From Marinobacter salarius (GTDB lineage Bacteria; Pseudomonadota; Gammaproteobacteria; Pseudomonadales; Oleiphilaceae): DNA of 64,000 nucleotides. The DNA lies in contig CP007152.1 in assembly GCA_000831005.1 (NCBI GenBank), forward strand, positions 930,001-994,000, in the 5' to 3' direction. Both the position numbers and the translations under genes were made by a program. The notes under the pieces were generated by a model. That model searched no databases. It saw nothing but the letters and a program-made list of their open reading frames with translations, and was not told where the DNA came from. Below, piece after piece: positions 36,914 through 46,480 of this stretch. How positions within the stretch are numbered: the first letter of the stretch is position 1; every line of letters begins with the position of its first letter.

Positions 36914-36950
36914 CAAAAACAAAACCCCGGCGCTCTGGGCAACCGGGGTC
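36914..36950 (-). terminator. Terminator or attenuator hairpin upstream of the 89-residue gene
   Basis: Read on the minus strand, CCCCGG (36948-36943) pairs with CCGGGG (36930-36925) followed by TTTTGTTTTT. It lies between a 31-codon frame and the downstream gene, so it either ends the first transcript or attenuates read-through. Confidence 0.6.
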
Positions 36951-37005
36951 TCGCGGAGAAGCTTGCCCGGTCGCTCCAAAGGCTCCCGGGACTGACCGAA
37001 AGCCG

Positions 37006-37101
37006 TTAGATGTCGTTCACCATGGAGTGCGCACACGCCTCACCCTTGCGGTGCGCAATCGCGTCAATCATCAGATACTGGTATTTCTGAAGCATTGTCA
37101 T
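37006..37101 (-). CDS. Candidate 31-residue small protein
   Basis: MTMLQKYQYLMIDAIAHRKG and a short tail. A promoter-like pair TTGCAA (37175-37180) and TACACT (37158-37153) with 16-base spacing lies about 50 bases upstream of the ATG at 37101, and GGAAAAGG precedes the start. A terminator-like hairpin follows at 36914-36950. The evidence is positional; no homologue was recognised. Confidence 0.35.
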   Translation of the reverse strand: MTMLQKYQYLMIDAIAHRKGEACAHSMVNDI

Positions 37102-37242
37102 GGGCCTTTTCCGGCATCGTTTGCCGAGCATATCGGTTTCGGTACTGTCATCAGTGTATCGCGTGCCCATGGCTTTGCAAGGGGCAGAGTGCTTCGGCAA
37201 ACCCCTACAGACGCGGTTCCTCGAAGCGATCATAATTTGCCC

Positions 37243-37347
37243 TGTCACGTGTTTTACGTTGTGCAATCCTCCGGTGCCCACCTTTTATCTGTGGCGTACC
37301 GCATGGATCTCTCCTTTATACGCAGCCCTCGGGGCTGCGTTTTTTTT
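37243..37347 (+). ncRNA. Candidate small RNA with a strong terminator
   Basis: CGCAGCCC TCG GGGCTGCG (37321-37339) followed by eight T is a near-ideal intrinsic terminator with no plus-strand gene in front of it. A CATAAT -10 box at 37231-37236 would give an RNA of about 105 bases. The segment CTCTCCTTTAT just before the terminator is complementary to a ribosome-binding site, as in many base-pairing sRNAs. No known family was recognised. Confidence 0.4.
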
Positions 37348-37492
37348 GGCCGTCCGAAAAGTGTGTTCCTGACGGCATCGTGGAAACCTCGTAGCCACTA
37401 GTTCGTACAGACGCCCGGACCATATTTGGCGATAATTTGCACACTAATCAATGCAATGTATCGTCAGAAATGAGAGGTTGAAACCCAGTAAG

Positions 37493-37744
37493 ATGTCCGA
37501 AGAAAACGGATCTGCAAAAAACCGGTTACAGTCACACGCCATAGTCGAAGTGCTGCTTGTCCTCGCGCTCGCCGTATACCTGTTCATCGCCCGCAGCCAG
37601 ATGGTGGGTGATAATTTTTCCTTTACCGTCATTGGGGCGGCGCTGATGGTGCTGGTGACCTACTGGACACTGAACACCTTGCGTGATGGCCTCGAAGTCC
37701 TCGCCCTCAAGGTGACTCGAAGTCCTCGTCCCCAAGGTAAATAG
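37493..37744 (+). CDS. Small membrane protein, unknown
   Basis: 83 residues with two transmembrane helices (about residues 16-32 and 40-60). No strong ribosome site precedes the ATG at 37493 (GAGAGG lies 14 bases away). The last 38 bases overlap the convergent exonuclease gene. A 25-base imperfect tandem duplication near 37690-37739 makes up its C-terminus, read in a different frame the second time, so the tail RSPRPQGK may be recent. Confidence 0.55.
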   Translation: MSEENGSAKNRLQSHAIVEVLLVLALAVYLFIARSQMVGDNFSFTVIGAALMVLVTYWTLNTLRDGLEVLALKVTRSPRPQGK

Positions 37745-38358
37745 TTCCCAGCGCTGAGTTCCATGCCGGCGCGCTGTGCTCCAAGATGGAAACCTCAGAC
37801 CTGCCGGCTGCGTCCGTGAAGCGGTTCGTCGTCCGCAGCGAACAGTTGGATCTCTTCCCAGGTTCTGTGAGGATAAGCGCGTCGTTTGCCGCCCTGTGCA
37901 CGGGCAACCCCAGGCGCTTGATAACCTGCTGACGCGATGCCGACCAGTGCCTTACCTGATTGGCATCCAGCAACATGGAAATGGATTCCAGTTGAAAGTC
38001 GGCGCGGGTGTTGGCGGCTCGAAACAGCCGATGAAGCCAGAAGCTGTCAAACGTCCAGGCATCGCAGAATACCTGCCCCGAGAGCAGCTGGTTCAGGTGT
38101 GCCGCAACCTCCGACACCGGTGTACCCTCCGTTTCCAGGGTTTCCCGGGTGATTCCGTGAACCTGCTCGGCACTTTCTGACCAGTCCTGCCAAAGTACAT
38201 GGGGTTGTATCAGCCAGCTGTGCAAGGTGCCGTCGGGCAAGCATATGCCCACCTCGATCGGATAGCTGGCGATCAGATCGAGCTGGAGGCTCGAAGTCAA
38301 TAAAGGCTGGGCTGGTTCTGGTTCTCATTCCGCCTGGTTTTTGTTGATGTGCCGTCAT
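37707..38358 (-). CDS. DEDDh-type 3'-5' exonuclease, DnaQ/RNase T-like (two frameshifts)
   Basis: About 217 residues. Motif Exo I is FIDFEASSL (D-x-E), obtained by restoring a G (GAGCC to GAGGCC) and a C (AGCTC to AGCCTC) near 38291-38300; without them the true N-terminus is cut off and the frame restarts at an internal TTG. Exo II is CDAWTFDSFWLHRLF and Exo III HRAANDALIL. The fold and length match short DnaQ-like exonucleases, including RNase T-type and polymerase epsilon-like proteins. The substrate is not defined. It is divergent from queC. Confidence 0.75.
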
Positions 38359-38493
38359 CAGAGTTTACCCGCACGCTACTGCAGACGCGAACCCATCGTC
38401 GCATTCCACTGTTACAATGTGTCCACGGATGTTACTCCGACCCTATAACAATCCAGTGACGCCCTGCTGGCTGTCTGAAACCGGGATGACCTG

Positions 38494-39159
38494 ATGACCG
38501 AAACCGTCGTTGTAATCTACTCTGGGGGAATGGATTCGTTCACCCTGCTCCACCTTGCCCGTGCCCGAGGGTATAAGGTTCATGCCCTGTCGTTTGACTA
38601 CGGCCAGCGGCACGTTCGCGAACTGGAATGCGCCCGCCAGGTGTGCGAAGAATTATCGGTGCCGCACAAGGTGATCGATATTCGTGCGCTCAGTGAAGTC
38701 ATGGCCGGATCGGCCCTGACGGACGCAGTGGACGTGCCCGAGGGGCACTACGAAGAAGACAACATGAAGGCCACCGTGGTGCCCAACCGCAACATGATTC
38801 TGTTGTCGCTGGCCACCGGCTATGCGGTTACCGCCGGTGCTGTTGCTGTTTGGTACGGCGCCCATGGCGGCGATCACGCGATCTATCCGGACTGTCGACC
38901 GGAGTTCGTGGAGAAAATGGACGCCGTCTGTCAGGTGGCGAACTATGAGCCGGTGAAAATAGAAGCGCCCTTCATGGGCTCGGACAAGGGGGCCATCCTG
39001 GCCGAGGGCCTGAAGTTGGGGCTCGATTACGGCAAAACCTGGACCTGCTACAACGGCCGGGACCGAGCCTGTGGCGTTTGTGGCTCCTGCGTGGAGCGCC
39101 TGGAGGCGTTTGCCGCCAACGGCGTTTCAGATCCCTTGCGGTATGAGGTGGAAACCTGA
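38494..39159 (+). CDS. queC: 7-cyano-7-deazaguanine synthase
   Basis: 221 residues. Converts 7-carboxy-7-deazaguanine to preQ0 with ATP and ammonia in queuosine synthesis. The PP-loop is YSGGMDS at residues 9-15; LSFDYGQRH follows, and the zinc site is [20 protein letters not shown] (four Cys). Its TGA overlaps the queE ATG (TGATG). QueC and QueE act in consecutive steps, so coupling is expected. Confidence 0.96.
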   Translation: MTETVVVIYSGGMDSFTLLHLARARGYKVHALSFDYGQRHVRELECARQVCEELSVPHKVIDIRALSEVMAGSALTDAVDVPEGHYEEDNMKATVVPNRNMILLSLATGYAVTAGAVAVWYGAHGGDHAIYPDCRPEFVEKMDAVCQVANYEPVKIEAPFMGSDKGAILAEGLKLGLDYGKTWTCYNGRDRACGVCGSCVERLEAFAANGVSDPLRYEVET

Positions 39160-39815
39160 TGTATCGGGTAAAGGAAGCGTTCTATACATTGCAGGGAGAG
39201 GGTGCCCAGGCCGGGCGGGCAGCGGTGTTTTGCCGCTTCAGCAAGTGCAATCTCTGGACTGGCCGTGAAAAGGACCGGGCCAATGCCGTATGCAGCTTCT
39301 GCGATACCGACTTCGTAGGTACCGATGGTCAGAACGGCGGCCAGTTTGAAACCGCGGATGCGCTGGCAGCGCATATTCGTCGCCTTTGGCCGGATGCGCC
39401 TGGGCAACCCTATGTGGTGTGCACGGGTGGTGAGCCACTACTGCAACTGGATGACAAGCTGGTGGATGCCTTTCACCGGGCCGGCTTTGAAGTGGGCGTG
39501 GAAACCAACGGCACACTGCCGGCACCGTCCGGTATTGACTGGTTGTGTGTGAGCCCCAAGGCGGACGCGCCGGTGGTATTGCGCCAGTGTGACGAGCTGA
39601 AAGTGGTGTACCCTCAGCCCCTGGCGATGCCGGAGCGTTTTACCGACATTAACGCCAGCCACTATTTCCTCTCGCCAATGGCGTCGCCGACCGTCTCAGA
39701 GGGTGAGCCTGACCCCGTCAAGCAAAGTAACACCCGCAAAGCCACGGATTACTGCCTGACCCACCCGCAGTGGCGGTTGACCCTGCAGATGCACAAGATC
39801 ATAGGCATCGACTGA
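39159..39815 (+). CDS. queE: 7-carboxy-7-deazaguanine synthase (radical SAM)
   Basis: 218 residues. Rearranges 6-carboxytetrahydropterin to 7-carboxy-7-deazaguanine. The iron-sulphur motif is the QueE-specific CX14CX2C: C in SKCNLW, then CSFC after 14 residues. FYTLQGEGAQAGR binds substrate and VVCTGGEPLLQLD is the SAM GGE motif. It overlaps queC by the TGATG junction; the next gene is convergent, 5 bases away. Confidence 0.96.
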   Translation: MYRVKEAFYTLQGEGAQAGRAAVFCRFSKCNLWTGREKDRANAVCSFCDTDFVGTDGQNGGQFETADALAAHIRRLWPDAPGQPYVVCTGGEPLLQLDDKLVDAFHRAGFEVGVETNGTLPAPSGIDWLCVSPKADAPVVLRQCDELKVVYPQPLAMPERFTDINASHYFLSPMASPTVSEGEPDPVKQSNTRKATDYCLTHPQWRLTLQMHKIIGID

Positions 39816-39820
39816 GTGTT

Positions 39821-40894
39821 TCAGGCCATCGCACTGGTTGGTGTTCTCTTGATCGACGTTGTTGTTGGCAATGACTCCTGGTTTCGGTACTGGCTGGGGC
39901 TCTGTCCGGTCCAGCGCTTGAATGCCCTGGTAAAGTTGGCGGCGTCGGCGTAGCCCAGGGCGTCGGCAATCTGGCTCAGGTTCATGGCAGTTTGCTGCAG
40001 CAACTCCCCCGCTCTTTCCAGTCGCACCTGATCCACCAGGTGCTGAAAACTGGCTTCTTCCGCCTGTAAACGCCGTTTCAGGGTGCGCTCCGACACAAAC
40101 AGCGTTGTGGCTACCCTGGCCAGTTTCGGCGGGAACGGGTGACTGGTTTCAATCACCCGCCTGACCCGACAGGCAAAGCCGGCATCTTCCGTTAGAAGGC
40201 GTAAGGCCTCCTCACACTGGGCTTTCGACGAGGCGGCCAACTGATCGTCAGAGAAGCGGATTGGCAATGCCAGCTGCGGATCGGGAATAACAATCGCATC
40301 TTCGCCAGCGCCGTACACCACGGGGATGGGAATTTGCTGGCGAAAGCGATGGAAGTAGGCCGGTTCCGGTCCGCGTCGCTGAATCGACGAGCCGGCGACC
40401 GGTGAGCCTGTTAGCTGCGCTCCCATGGATGCGCAGCCGAACAGCATGGCGTCCATGATAAAGCCCTGCAATGGGCCCAGATCAATGCCACACGAGATGG
40501 CGTAGATAGACTGGCCATCCTGCTGCCGGCGCTTGACGTGCAGGTGCGGGGCGCGCAGGGTCAGGTATCGCGTCATCAGGTCCAGAGCCTCTGCCAGAGT
40601 GCGGCTGCTCATGACCGCGGTGCCCAGGGCTCCGTGCAGTGGCAGTCGAAGCTCCCGGGCCAGCATGATGCCGAGCCCGGGCTCGCCGCTTTCGATGATG
40701 GCTCGGGTCACGAACTCGCTGGCCTGTGACTGACTGACTCTTAAATCGGTTGACTGCAGGCGCACCGGGTCCAGGCCGACGCGCTTGAGCAGCGCTTTTT
40801 CATCGACGCCGATGGTACTAAGCAACTCCGCCAGCAAGTGCAGGTAAATGGCCGGCATGCCCAGATCCTGAGTGGTAGATACTGAGGCGCGCAT
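39821..40894 (-). CDS. AraC-family transcriptional regulator (OruR-type)
   Basis: 357 residues, intact. The N-terminal arabinose-binding-like domain of the OruR/ArgR type covers about residues 20-205. The C-terminal double HTH includes LFVSERTLKRRLQAEEASFQ and NLSQIADALGYADAANFTRAF, ending RWTGQSPSQYR. The ligand and target are unknown; the nearest same-strand gene is an alpha/beta hydrolase 121 bases upstream of it. A ribosome site GAGGAAA precedes the ATG. Confidence 0.85.
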   Translation of the reverse strand: MRASVSTTQDLGMPAIYLHLLAELLSTIGVDEKALLKRVGLDPVRLQSTDLRVSQSQASEFVTRAIIESGEPGLGIMLARELRLPLHGALGTAVMSSRTLAEALDLMTRYLTLRAPHLHVKRRQQDGQSIYAISCGIDLGPLQGFIMDAMLFGCASMGAQLTGSPVAGSSIQRRGPEPAYFHRFRQQIPIPVVYGAGEDAIVIPDPQLALPIRFSDDQLAASSKAQCEEALRLLTEDAGFACRVRRVIETSHPFPPKLARVATTLFVSERTLKRRLQAEEASFQHLVDQVRLERAGELLQQTAMNLSQIADALGYADAANFTRAFKRWTGQSPSQYRNQESLPTTTSIKRTPTSAMA

Positions 40895-41015
40895 GGGATT
40901 TCCTCGTGTTTCCTGTTGTTGTTATGTCAGGGATGAAACTTCTTCCACGATTATGAACGCAATGTTCCTCCCACCCCATGACTTCGCTGACGGGTCAACA
41001 GGATATGCAGGCCAA

Positions 41016-41936
41016 TTAACAGAGCTGGCCGCCCGCTGAGTGGCGGTCAATGAAGGCTGCCAGTTTACGGGCTGAGCGACCGGGATTCTCCAGCATGGGA
41101 AGATGGCCTACCCGCCGGAACACGTGGATATCGGCCTGGGGCGTCACCTTTCGATACCAGTCCACACAGCGTGTGGGCGTGATCACGTCCCGGTCCCCCC
41201 ACTGGACCTGGAGGGGAGGTGTGTTGGGGCCAAGGTAGCGTGCTGGTGCCAATGCGTCGGCGAGCATATCGTTGAAAATGTGACGCAAGGACGCGGTTCG
41301 TTGCAGCAGGTCCGGCCCCAGAAGCCCCGTCATGGCGACGCCCATAGCCGTTGGCCTGCCAGTGCCGACGCTATTGAACATCCGGTAGACACCGGCCCAG
41401 TCCCGGGGAATCAGAATGGCGTCGCGGTCGGACTCGAAGGGGGCATCGAGGTCCACGTTTGTATGTTCGGGTATGCCGGCGCTGTTCAGCACCGTCAGGG
41501 AAGCGGGTGCGGGCGTCATTTTGTGAGCGAGGACGGTGGCAATGGCACCCCCCATGGAGCTGCCGACCAGGTGAAGGTTGTTGGTGGCCAGAGTATCGAT
41601 CCAGGCTTCCAGTCTTGACGCCTGGGCCTCGTAGCCGTAATCGGCGTCCGAACGGTACTCGCTTTCTCCAAGCCCTGGCAGGTCCGGAACCAGAATGTGC
41701 CAGTGGTCGGGCAGCCGCTGCAGCCAGAGCGCCCAGTTCTCTTTCATGGCGGCAAAACCGTGCATCAGTATAACGGTGGGTTGGTCCCCGGCAGGGGTCC
41801 CTTTTTCCAGATACACCATGCGGTGGCCATCGATCACGGTTTCACGACGTTTTGCCTGTACCAGCCATCGCTGACTGGTGCGGGCGGCAGGCCATAAGTT
41901 TGGAGTGGGTATTTTCACGGTCGGTTTCCGTTTCAA
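41016..41936 (-). CDS. Alpha/beta hydrolase
   Basis: 306 residues. The oxyanion turn is ILMHGFAAMKENW, the nucleophile elbow LVGSSMGGAIA (GSSMG), the acid QWGDRDVITP and the histidine RRVGHLPMLENP: a complete catalytic triad. It resembles lipase/MhpC-type hydrolases with a basic N-terminus (MKRKPTVKIPTPNLWP) and no clear signal. The start at 41936 is kept because no better ribosome site is seen. Substrate unknown. Confidence 0.82.
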   Translation of the reverse strand: MKRKPTVKIPTPNLWPAARTSQRWLVQAKRRETVIDGHRMVYLEKGTPAGDQPTVILMHGFAAMKENWALWLQRLPDHWHILVPDLPGLGESEYRSDADYGYEAQASRLEAWIDTLATNNLHLVGSSMGGAIATVLAHKMTPAPASLTVLNSAGIPEHTNVDLDAPFESDRDAILIPRDWAGVYRMFNSVGTGRPTAMGVAMTGLLGPDLLQRTASLRHIFNDMLADALAPARYLGPNTPPLQVQWGDRDVITPTRCVDWYRKVTPQADIHVFRRVGHLPMLENPGRSARKLAAFIDRHSAGGQLC

Positions 41937-42019
41937 CTGGATTGGAGCCAGTGTACCGCGTATCCCGCGCCGGGCTTTGGCCTGCCTGCCTGATGCTGCG
42001 GCTCGCGGGCAAGGTGGAA

Positions 42020-43786
42020 TCAGAGTGACAGGTCGGTGATGACCGGGTTGTGGTCCGATGAGCGCCAGGGCTGGCCGGTGGGTACGGTAACCGGCCCCTT
42101 GTAGCCCAGCGCCCGGGGTTCATCGGAATTTATCGACCAGGTGCGGGCATCGACGATCCGTGGGAGCAGCCTTTTCGAGACCAGGCTGTAGTCCAGGGTT
42201 CCGCTACGGCCGTGATAGCTATAGCTGGTGTGCTTACAGGTGGTGTCGGTGCAGCCGTGGATGTGACGAACGGCGTTGATAAAGCCTGCCGCTTCCAGCA
42301 GTTGCAGCGGCGTCTCCCGGGCGTAGGCGTTCATATCCCCGGTGATCAGGGTGCCGGACAGGCCATCCGGGTGCGGCAGGGCATTGGTCCAGCGGATAAT
42401 GGCTCGGGTCGCTTGTTCGCGGCTGTGATTGTAGCAGCCCTGGCCGTCGTCCTGATCCCGGTTCTGACCACTGGCGCCACGGCAGGCCTTTGATTTCAAG
42501 TGAGGAACGACAACCCTCAGGGCTCGATCACTGTGAATGAGGCGGAATACCTGAGTGACTGGTGGCCGGCCACGACGATCAAATGGTGTTGTTGTCAGGC
42601 GGCTGGGAGAGCCTTCCGCGACCACACGGTCGCTGCGGTACAGCAGATCGGTGCGTATGGCATCACTGCCAGTGTTGTCGCTTGTTTCCACGTAGCGCCA
42701 GTGTGAACCCAAGGCGCCGGCCAATTCGGCAATGGCGCTGTCGCCGTCATAGCCGTCGTTTTCCATTTCTGTGACAGCGATGATGTCCGGGTTCGGCGCC
42801 GTCAGCGCGGCAACCAGCCGTGCTTTCTGTTGCTCAAACTGAGTGGCGGATCGGGCCCCCCGAGCTGCCGGAAAACCGCCGCCACGGCCATCGCCATTGA
42901 AGAAATTGCCAAGATTGAGTGTGACCACCCTGAGCGTGGCCGACTCCGGTCGCTCGGGTGCTGGTGCGCGTGGATTGGCGGGGCTGAACGCCGGCGTTGA
43001 TTGCGGCTGCAGTCGCCAGGCGCCGAACCGAAAATCCAGTATGCCTGTTAACCCGCTGACCTTGTCGCCGGTGCGAACCGTGTTGTTTGCGGACAGTTGT
43101 GGCCCAGGCCAGGGAATCGGGCGCGGGTTGCGCGCCCCCAGGCCGTCATCCAGCAACAGTCGGTTGATCGCCTGCCACCTGTGGCGCGATTGAGCGCCCG
43201 GCCCTGGTTCCAGGATTTCCGTGGCCATCGTCTGAGGCTTTGCCGCGAGGGTGAGTTCACCGTAACGGGCCAGGTTATAGTGATTGATCACCGTTAGCTC
43301 GCCGGCGACGTTGATCCGCATGTTTTCCAGGTGTTCCGGAGGTTCGCCATCCTGCCACGGCAGCGTGACGGAGACAGGCTCAGGCAGACGGCCATTCCCG
43401 CAACGGGTGATGGAGGTAATATCGGTGAGCTCGGTCAGGCCATGGAACTCTTTCACCCGCCCTGAGACATGCACCCTATCCCCGTGCTGTCCGTCGGTGC
43501 GATGGGTGTAAACAAACAGGGCCTCGGAGGTTTGCGGATCGTTGTCCGTTTCGCCATCGGCTTGTTGCAGATAAAAACCGCGGAAGCCGCCTCGTTGGCG
43601 AGCATCCATGGTTATGATGCCCTCAACGGAAACGGTCTGGCCGGCGAAAGAGGAATGATCGCCCGTGCCCTGAATGCGGGAAACCGGGATAACCCCGGTA
43701 CCACAATCCCCCGCCGCGACAGCGGGCAGGCCTATGAGCAGGGTGAGGGCAAGGCGCCAGAACAGGAAAGGGTTGGTTGTGATCAC
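42020..43786 (-). CDS. Secreted ExeM/NucH-type nuclease (endonuclease/exonuclease/phosphatase fold)
   Basis: 588 residues with a signal peptide (about 1-25, ends AVAAG). An OB-fold-like N-terminal domain (about 30-260; GIITMDARQRGGFRGFYLQQ) is followed by the EEP catalytic domain. Its motifs are TLNLGNFFNGDG, AVTEMENDGYDG (Mg-binding Glu), PHLKSKACRG, TGDMNAYARE (N-A) and the C-terminal SSDHNPVITDL with the catalytic Asp-His. This architecture is that of extracellular DNases used in nutrient uptake and biofilm remodelling. The gene is intact. Confidence 0.9.
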   Translation of the reverse strand: MITTNPFLFWRLALTLLIGLPAVAAGDCGTGVIPVSRIQGTGDHSSFAGQTVSVEGIITMDARQRGGFRGFYLQQADGETDNDPQTSEALFVYTHRTDGQHGDRVHVSGRVKEFHGLTELTDITSITRCGNGRLPEPVSVTLPWQDGEPPEHLENMRINVAGELTVINHYNLARYGELTLAAKPQTMATEILEPGPGAQSRHRWQAINRLLLDDGLGARNPRPIPWPGPQLSANNTVRTGDKVSGLTGILDFRFGAWRLQPQSTPAFSPANPRAPAPERPESATLRVVTLNLGNFFNGDGRGGGFPAARGARSATQFEQQKARLVAALTAPNPDIIAVTEMENDGYDGDSAIAELAGALGSHWRYVETSDNTGSDAIRTDLLYRSDRVVAEGSPSRLTTTPFDRRGRPPVTQVFRLIHSDRALRVVVPHLKSKACRGASGQNRDQDDGQGCYNHSREQATRAIIRWTNALPHPDGLSGTLITGDMNAYARETPLQLLEAAGFINAVRHIHGCTDTTCKHTSYSYHGRSGTLDYSLVSKRLLPRIVDARTWSINSDEPRALGYKGPVTVPTGQPWRSSDHNPVITDLSL

Positions 43787-43795
43787 CCGCTCAGT

Positions 43796-44700
43796 CTAGC
43801 AGAGCCCCGCTACTGCTTTAATAGCCCGTTCGCGAGCCGACTCGGCAATGCCCAGCTGCTCTTCGTTGGCCAGTTCCAGCTGCTGGACCATTGGGTCCGG
43901 GTGCTGGCTGTCTGAACCCAGGCCGAGCCGGGACAGTACGTAGGGTGCAAGGGCCGCGCGAATGGTGAGTTCGAGCCGGTTGCTGACCATGCCGTAATCG
44001 GTGGCAACAATATCCTGCTGTGCCTTGTTCAAACGGCTATCAGGCATCATCACCAGTGAGACTTGACGGTTCCAGTCATCATCATGCTGGATGGTGTGAC
44101 GGCTGCGTTGCCGGGTGTTTCCGGCTTGCCGCGGAAACGGCTGAGGGCGAAGTCCCGAAATTCCCGGTTGGCGTCGCACCAGGCACGGAGGTGCCAGTTC
44201 TGGCCGACACACACCAGAGTGTGGGGTTCCAGAGTGCGCTGGGAAACACCAGCGGGGCTTAGGGAGGCATACTCTGCCTTCATCACCCGGCCGTGGCGAG
44301 CTGCTGCAACTGCGGCACGCATGACTTCCGGCTTAACAACCCGTTCCGGGCCACGGACGATGGTGCTGTCAGGCAAGCTGATATTAAGCGATTCAAAGGT
44401 GTCGCTGAGGGCGTCCTGGCGAGCCAGCAGATCCTGGTATTCACTGGCGTTGCCGGCGGTGACCACCGGCCGGAAACTGGACGATGGCACATAGCCTTTA
44501 AGGTGGCGATCGTAAACCAGATTGTCCGGCGCCAGTTCCCGCAGGTAGGTGTTGATATCCTTGGAAGCCTGCTGTCGCCCAATGCCGAAACTGTGGCAGA
44601 TATGATTGGTGGTGAGCCGTCCTTCCCATAGGGCGATGATTTCAATCAGCCGGTAGCGAAGCAACAGATCCCATCGAATGGGCCAGTCCGTCTTTTTCAT
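43796..44700 (-). CDS. WYL-domain HTH transcriptional regulator (one frameshift)
   Basis: About 301 residues: N-terminal winged HTH (LLLRYRLIEIIALWEGRLTT, GIGRQQASKDINTYLREL), then a WYL domain (residues about 130-215; MKAEYASLSP, HTLVCVGQNWHLRAWCDAN, FRDFALSRF) and a WYL C-terminal extension. A C is missing near 44085 (AGCATG for AGCCATG), after which HDDDWNRQVSLVMMP continues in the next frame. The ligand is unknown. It is divergent from an MFS gene, a plausible target. Confidence 0.83.
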
Positions 44701-45007
44701 AACCAGGCGCTCATGGTTAGCGTGGATTGCATGAGATGAGAGACTCTCGTGGGTTCAAATAGGCAGCGATCAAACTACCCACATGTTAACCCTTCAGGCC
44801 GCCAGCGTGTGTTACGTCACCTTAATGTAAAATGATGTTAAATCCAGTCATCACGGCGCTGCAAGCGGTATTGGGGATTTCGGGAACTGCGTAGTGGTTT
44901 TGTGAATTACGCCCTGTTCTAATTCGTGCTCTGCAATGTTCCGGCGTTGCTGCTAGTTTCATTACATTCCTGTATCAACCTGTTTAAAGTACGCCGGAGC
45001 CAGACCG
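44701..45007. other. Divergent regulatory region between the WYL regulator and an MFS gene
   Basis: 307 bases with an AT-rich block at about 44812-44850 that could hold promoters. No gene, repeat or clear operator was recognised. Confidence 0.4.
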
Positions 45008-46290
45008 ATGACCCGAATGGTCACCTCGCTTTCAGCCCTGATCCTCAGTATTGTCCTGCTGGTCAGTGGCAACGCCTTTCTGATGACTCTGTTGGGTGTG
45101 CGACTGAGTATTGAAGCGGTCTCGCCGAACATTATCGGCTGGATCCTGGTGTGTTACTCCATTGGCTTCGTGTTGGGTACGCTCTACGTCCATCTCATCA
45201 TCGGTCGTGTCGGGCATATCCGGGCTTTCGCGGTCTTTGCCGCCATGGCGGCGGTGTGCGCCCTGCTGTATCCCATGGCGGTGTCCGAGGTGTTCTGGGC
45301 CATTTTGCGTGCCTTGTCGGGCTTCAGTGTGGCCGGCGTTCTGGTGGTGATTGAGAGCTGGTTCAGCAGTCGCGCCACCAACGCCAACCGGGGCGCCCTT
45401 TTTGCGGTTTACCAGATTGTGTTCTACCTGTCCGCCGCCGGTGGCCAGTTGCTGATCAACGTCGGTGAGCCGTCTTCGTTCATACCGTTTTCGCTCGCCG
45501 CTGTCCTGTTGACGCTGGCGCTGATTCCATTGTCGTTGACACGTATGGATGCCCCGGTGATCGAGCAGTCCGAGCGACTGTCATTCTTCACCCTGGCCCG
45601 TGAGTCGTTCACCGGGGTTTCCGGTGCGCTGATCTGCGGTGTCATGATTGGTTCTTTTTATGCGCTCGGCCCGGTATACGCCACCCTGGTGGGTCTGGAG
45701 GTCAGCCGGGTGTCCACCTTCATGGCCAGTGCCATTGTGGCGGCCATGCTCCTGGCCTGGCCGCTGGGGCTGGTGTGTGACCGGTTTGATCGTCGCCGCG
45801 TCATGTTCTGGGTGGCGGTGGCAGCGGGCACCGCGGCGGTGTCGGTTGGCATCCTCGGGGCTGAACGGATGTGGCTACTGACCCTGCTGGTTGGCCTGTT
45901 CACGGGCCTCTCGGCCACGCTGTATCCGATCGCGGTTGCAATCACCAACGACCGGATGGAAAGTAATCGTATTGTGGCCGCCAGCGCAACACTGCTGCTG
46001 AGTTACGGCGTGGGCAGTGTCATTGGCCCCATCGTGATGGCCGAGTTGGTGGGCATATTGGCCCAAGGGGGCTGTTCTTCGGCAACGCCGGTTTCCTGGT
46101 GGTGTTGGCGATTATCACCAGTTATCGCATCAGCCACACGGAAGACGTGCCGGTGGCGGAGCAGGAACACTTCATACCTGCCATGCCTGAGACCTCGCCG
46201 GTGCTGACGGAAATGGACCCCCGTAACGAGGAATTTCACGAGTCACCAGCGGCTCAGGAGCGTGACGAAGACCTACACAGGACCGGCTGA
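45008..46290 (+). CDS. MFS transporter, YcaD-like (one frameshift)
   Basis: About 427 residues with twelve hydrophobic segments. GVRLSIEAVSPNIIGWILVC and WFSSRATNANRGALFAVYQI match the YcaD group. One G is missing from a run of six near 46069, and the final helix GLFFGNAGFLVVLAIITSYR plus a polar acidic tail (about 50 residues) lies in the next frame, ending at TGA 46288-46290. Substrate unknown; it is divergent from the WYL regulator. Confidence 0.8.
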
Positions 46291-46369
46291 TAGGCCGGTC
46301 TTTCTCGCCTATCGGGCCGCGTCTCTCGGTTTTCCCCAATTTTGTTTCACCTTGCATATCTGTTTTTAT

Positions 46370-46400
46370 CGTAATGGTTAGCTTACTATTGGTAACGTTG
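46370..46400. promoter_or_regulatory. Possible SlyA/MarR operator
   Basis: GGTTAGCTTACTATTGGTAA around 46375-46394 resembles the SlyA box TTAGCAAGCTAA in part (TTAGCTTACTA) and lies about 90 bases upstream of the SlyA-like gene. The match is imperfect and by eye only. Confidence 0.3.
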
Positions 46401-46480
46401 TCCGTCACTGCACCGTTTCGGCAGTGGTATTCGTTACAGGTAGTACAGCAGTCGATACCCCATTACCGGAGTCCCAGATC

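Noticed and set aside
37027..37401. A 124-codon plus-strand frame across the candidate sRNA region
   Set aside because: It runs through the U8 terminator and has no ribosome site or protein-like composition.
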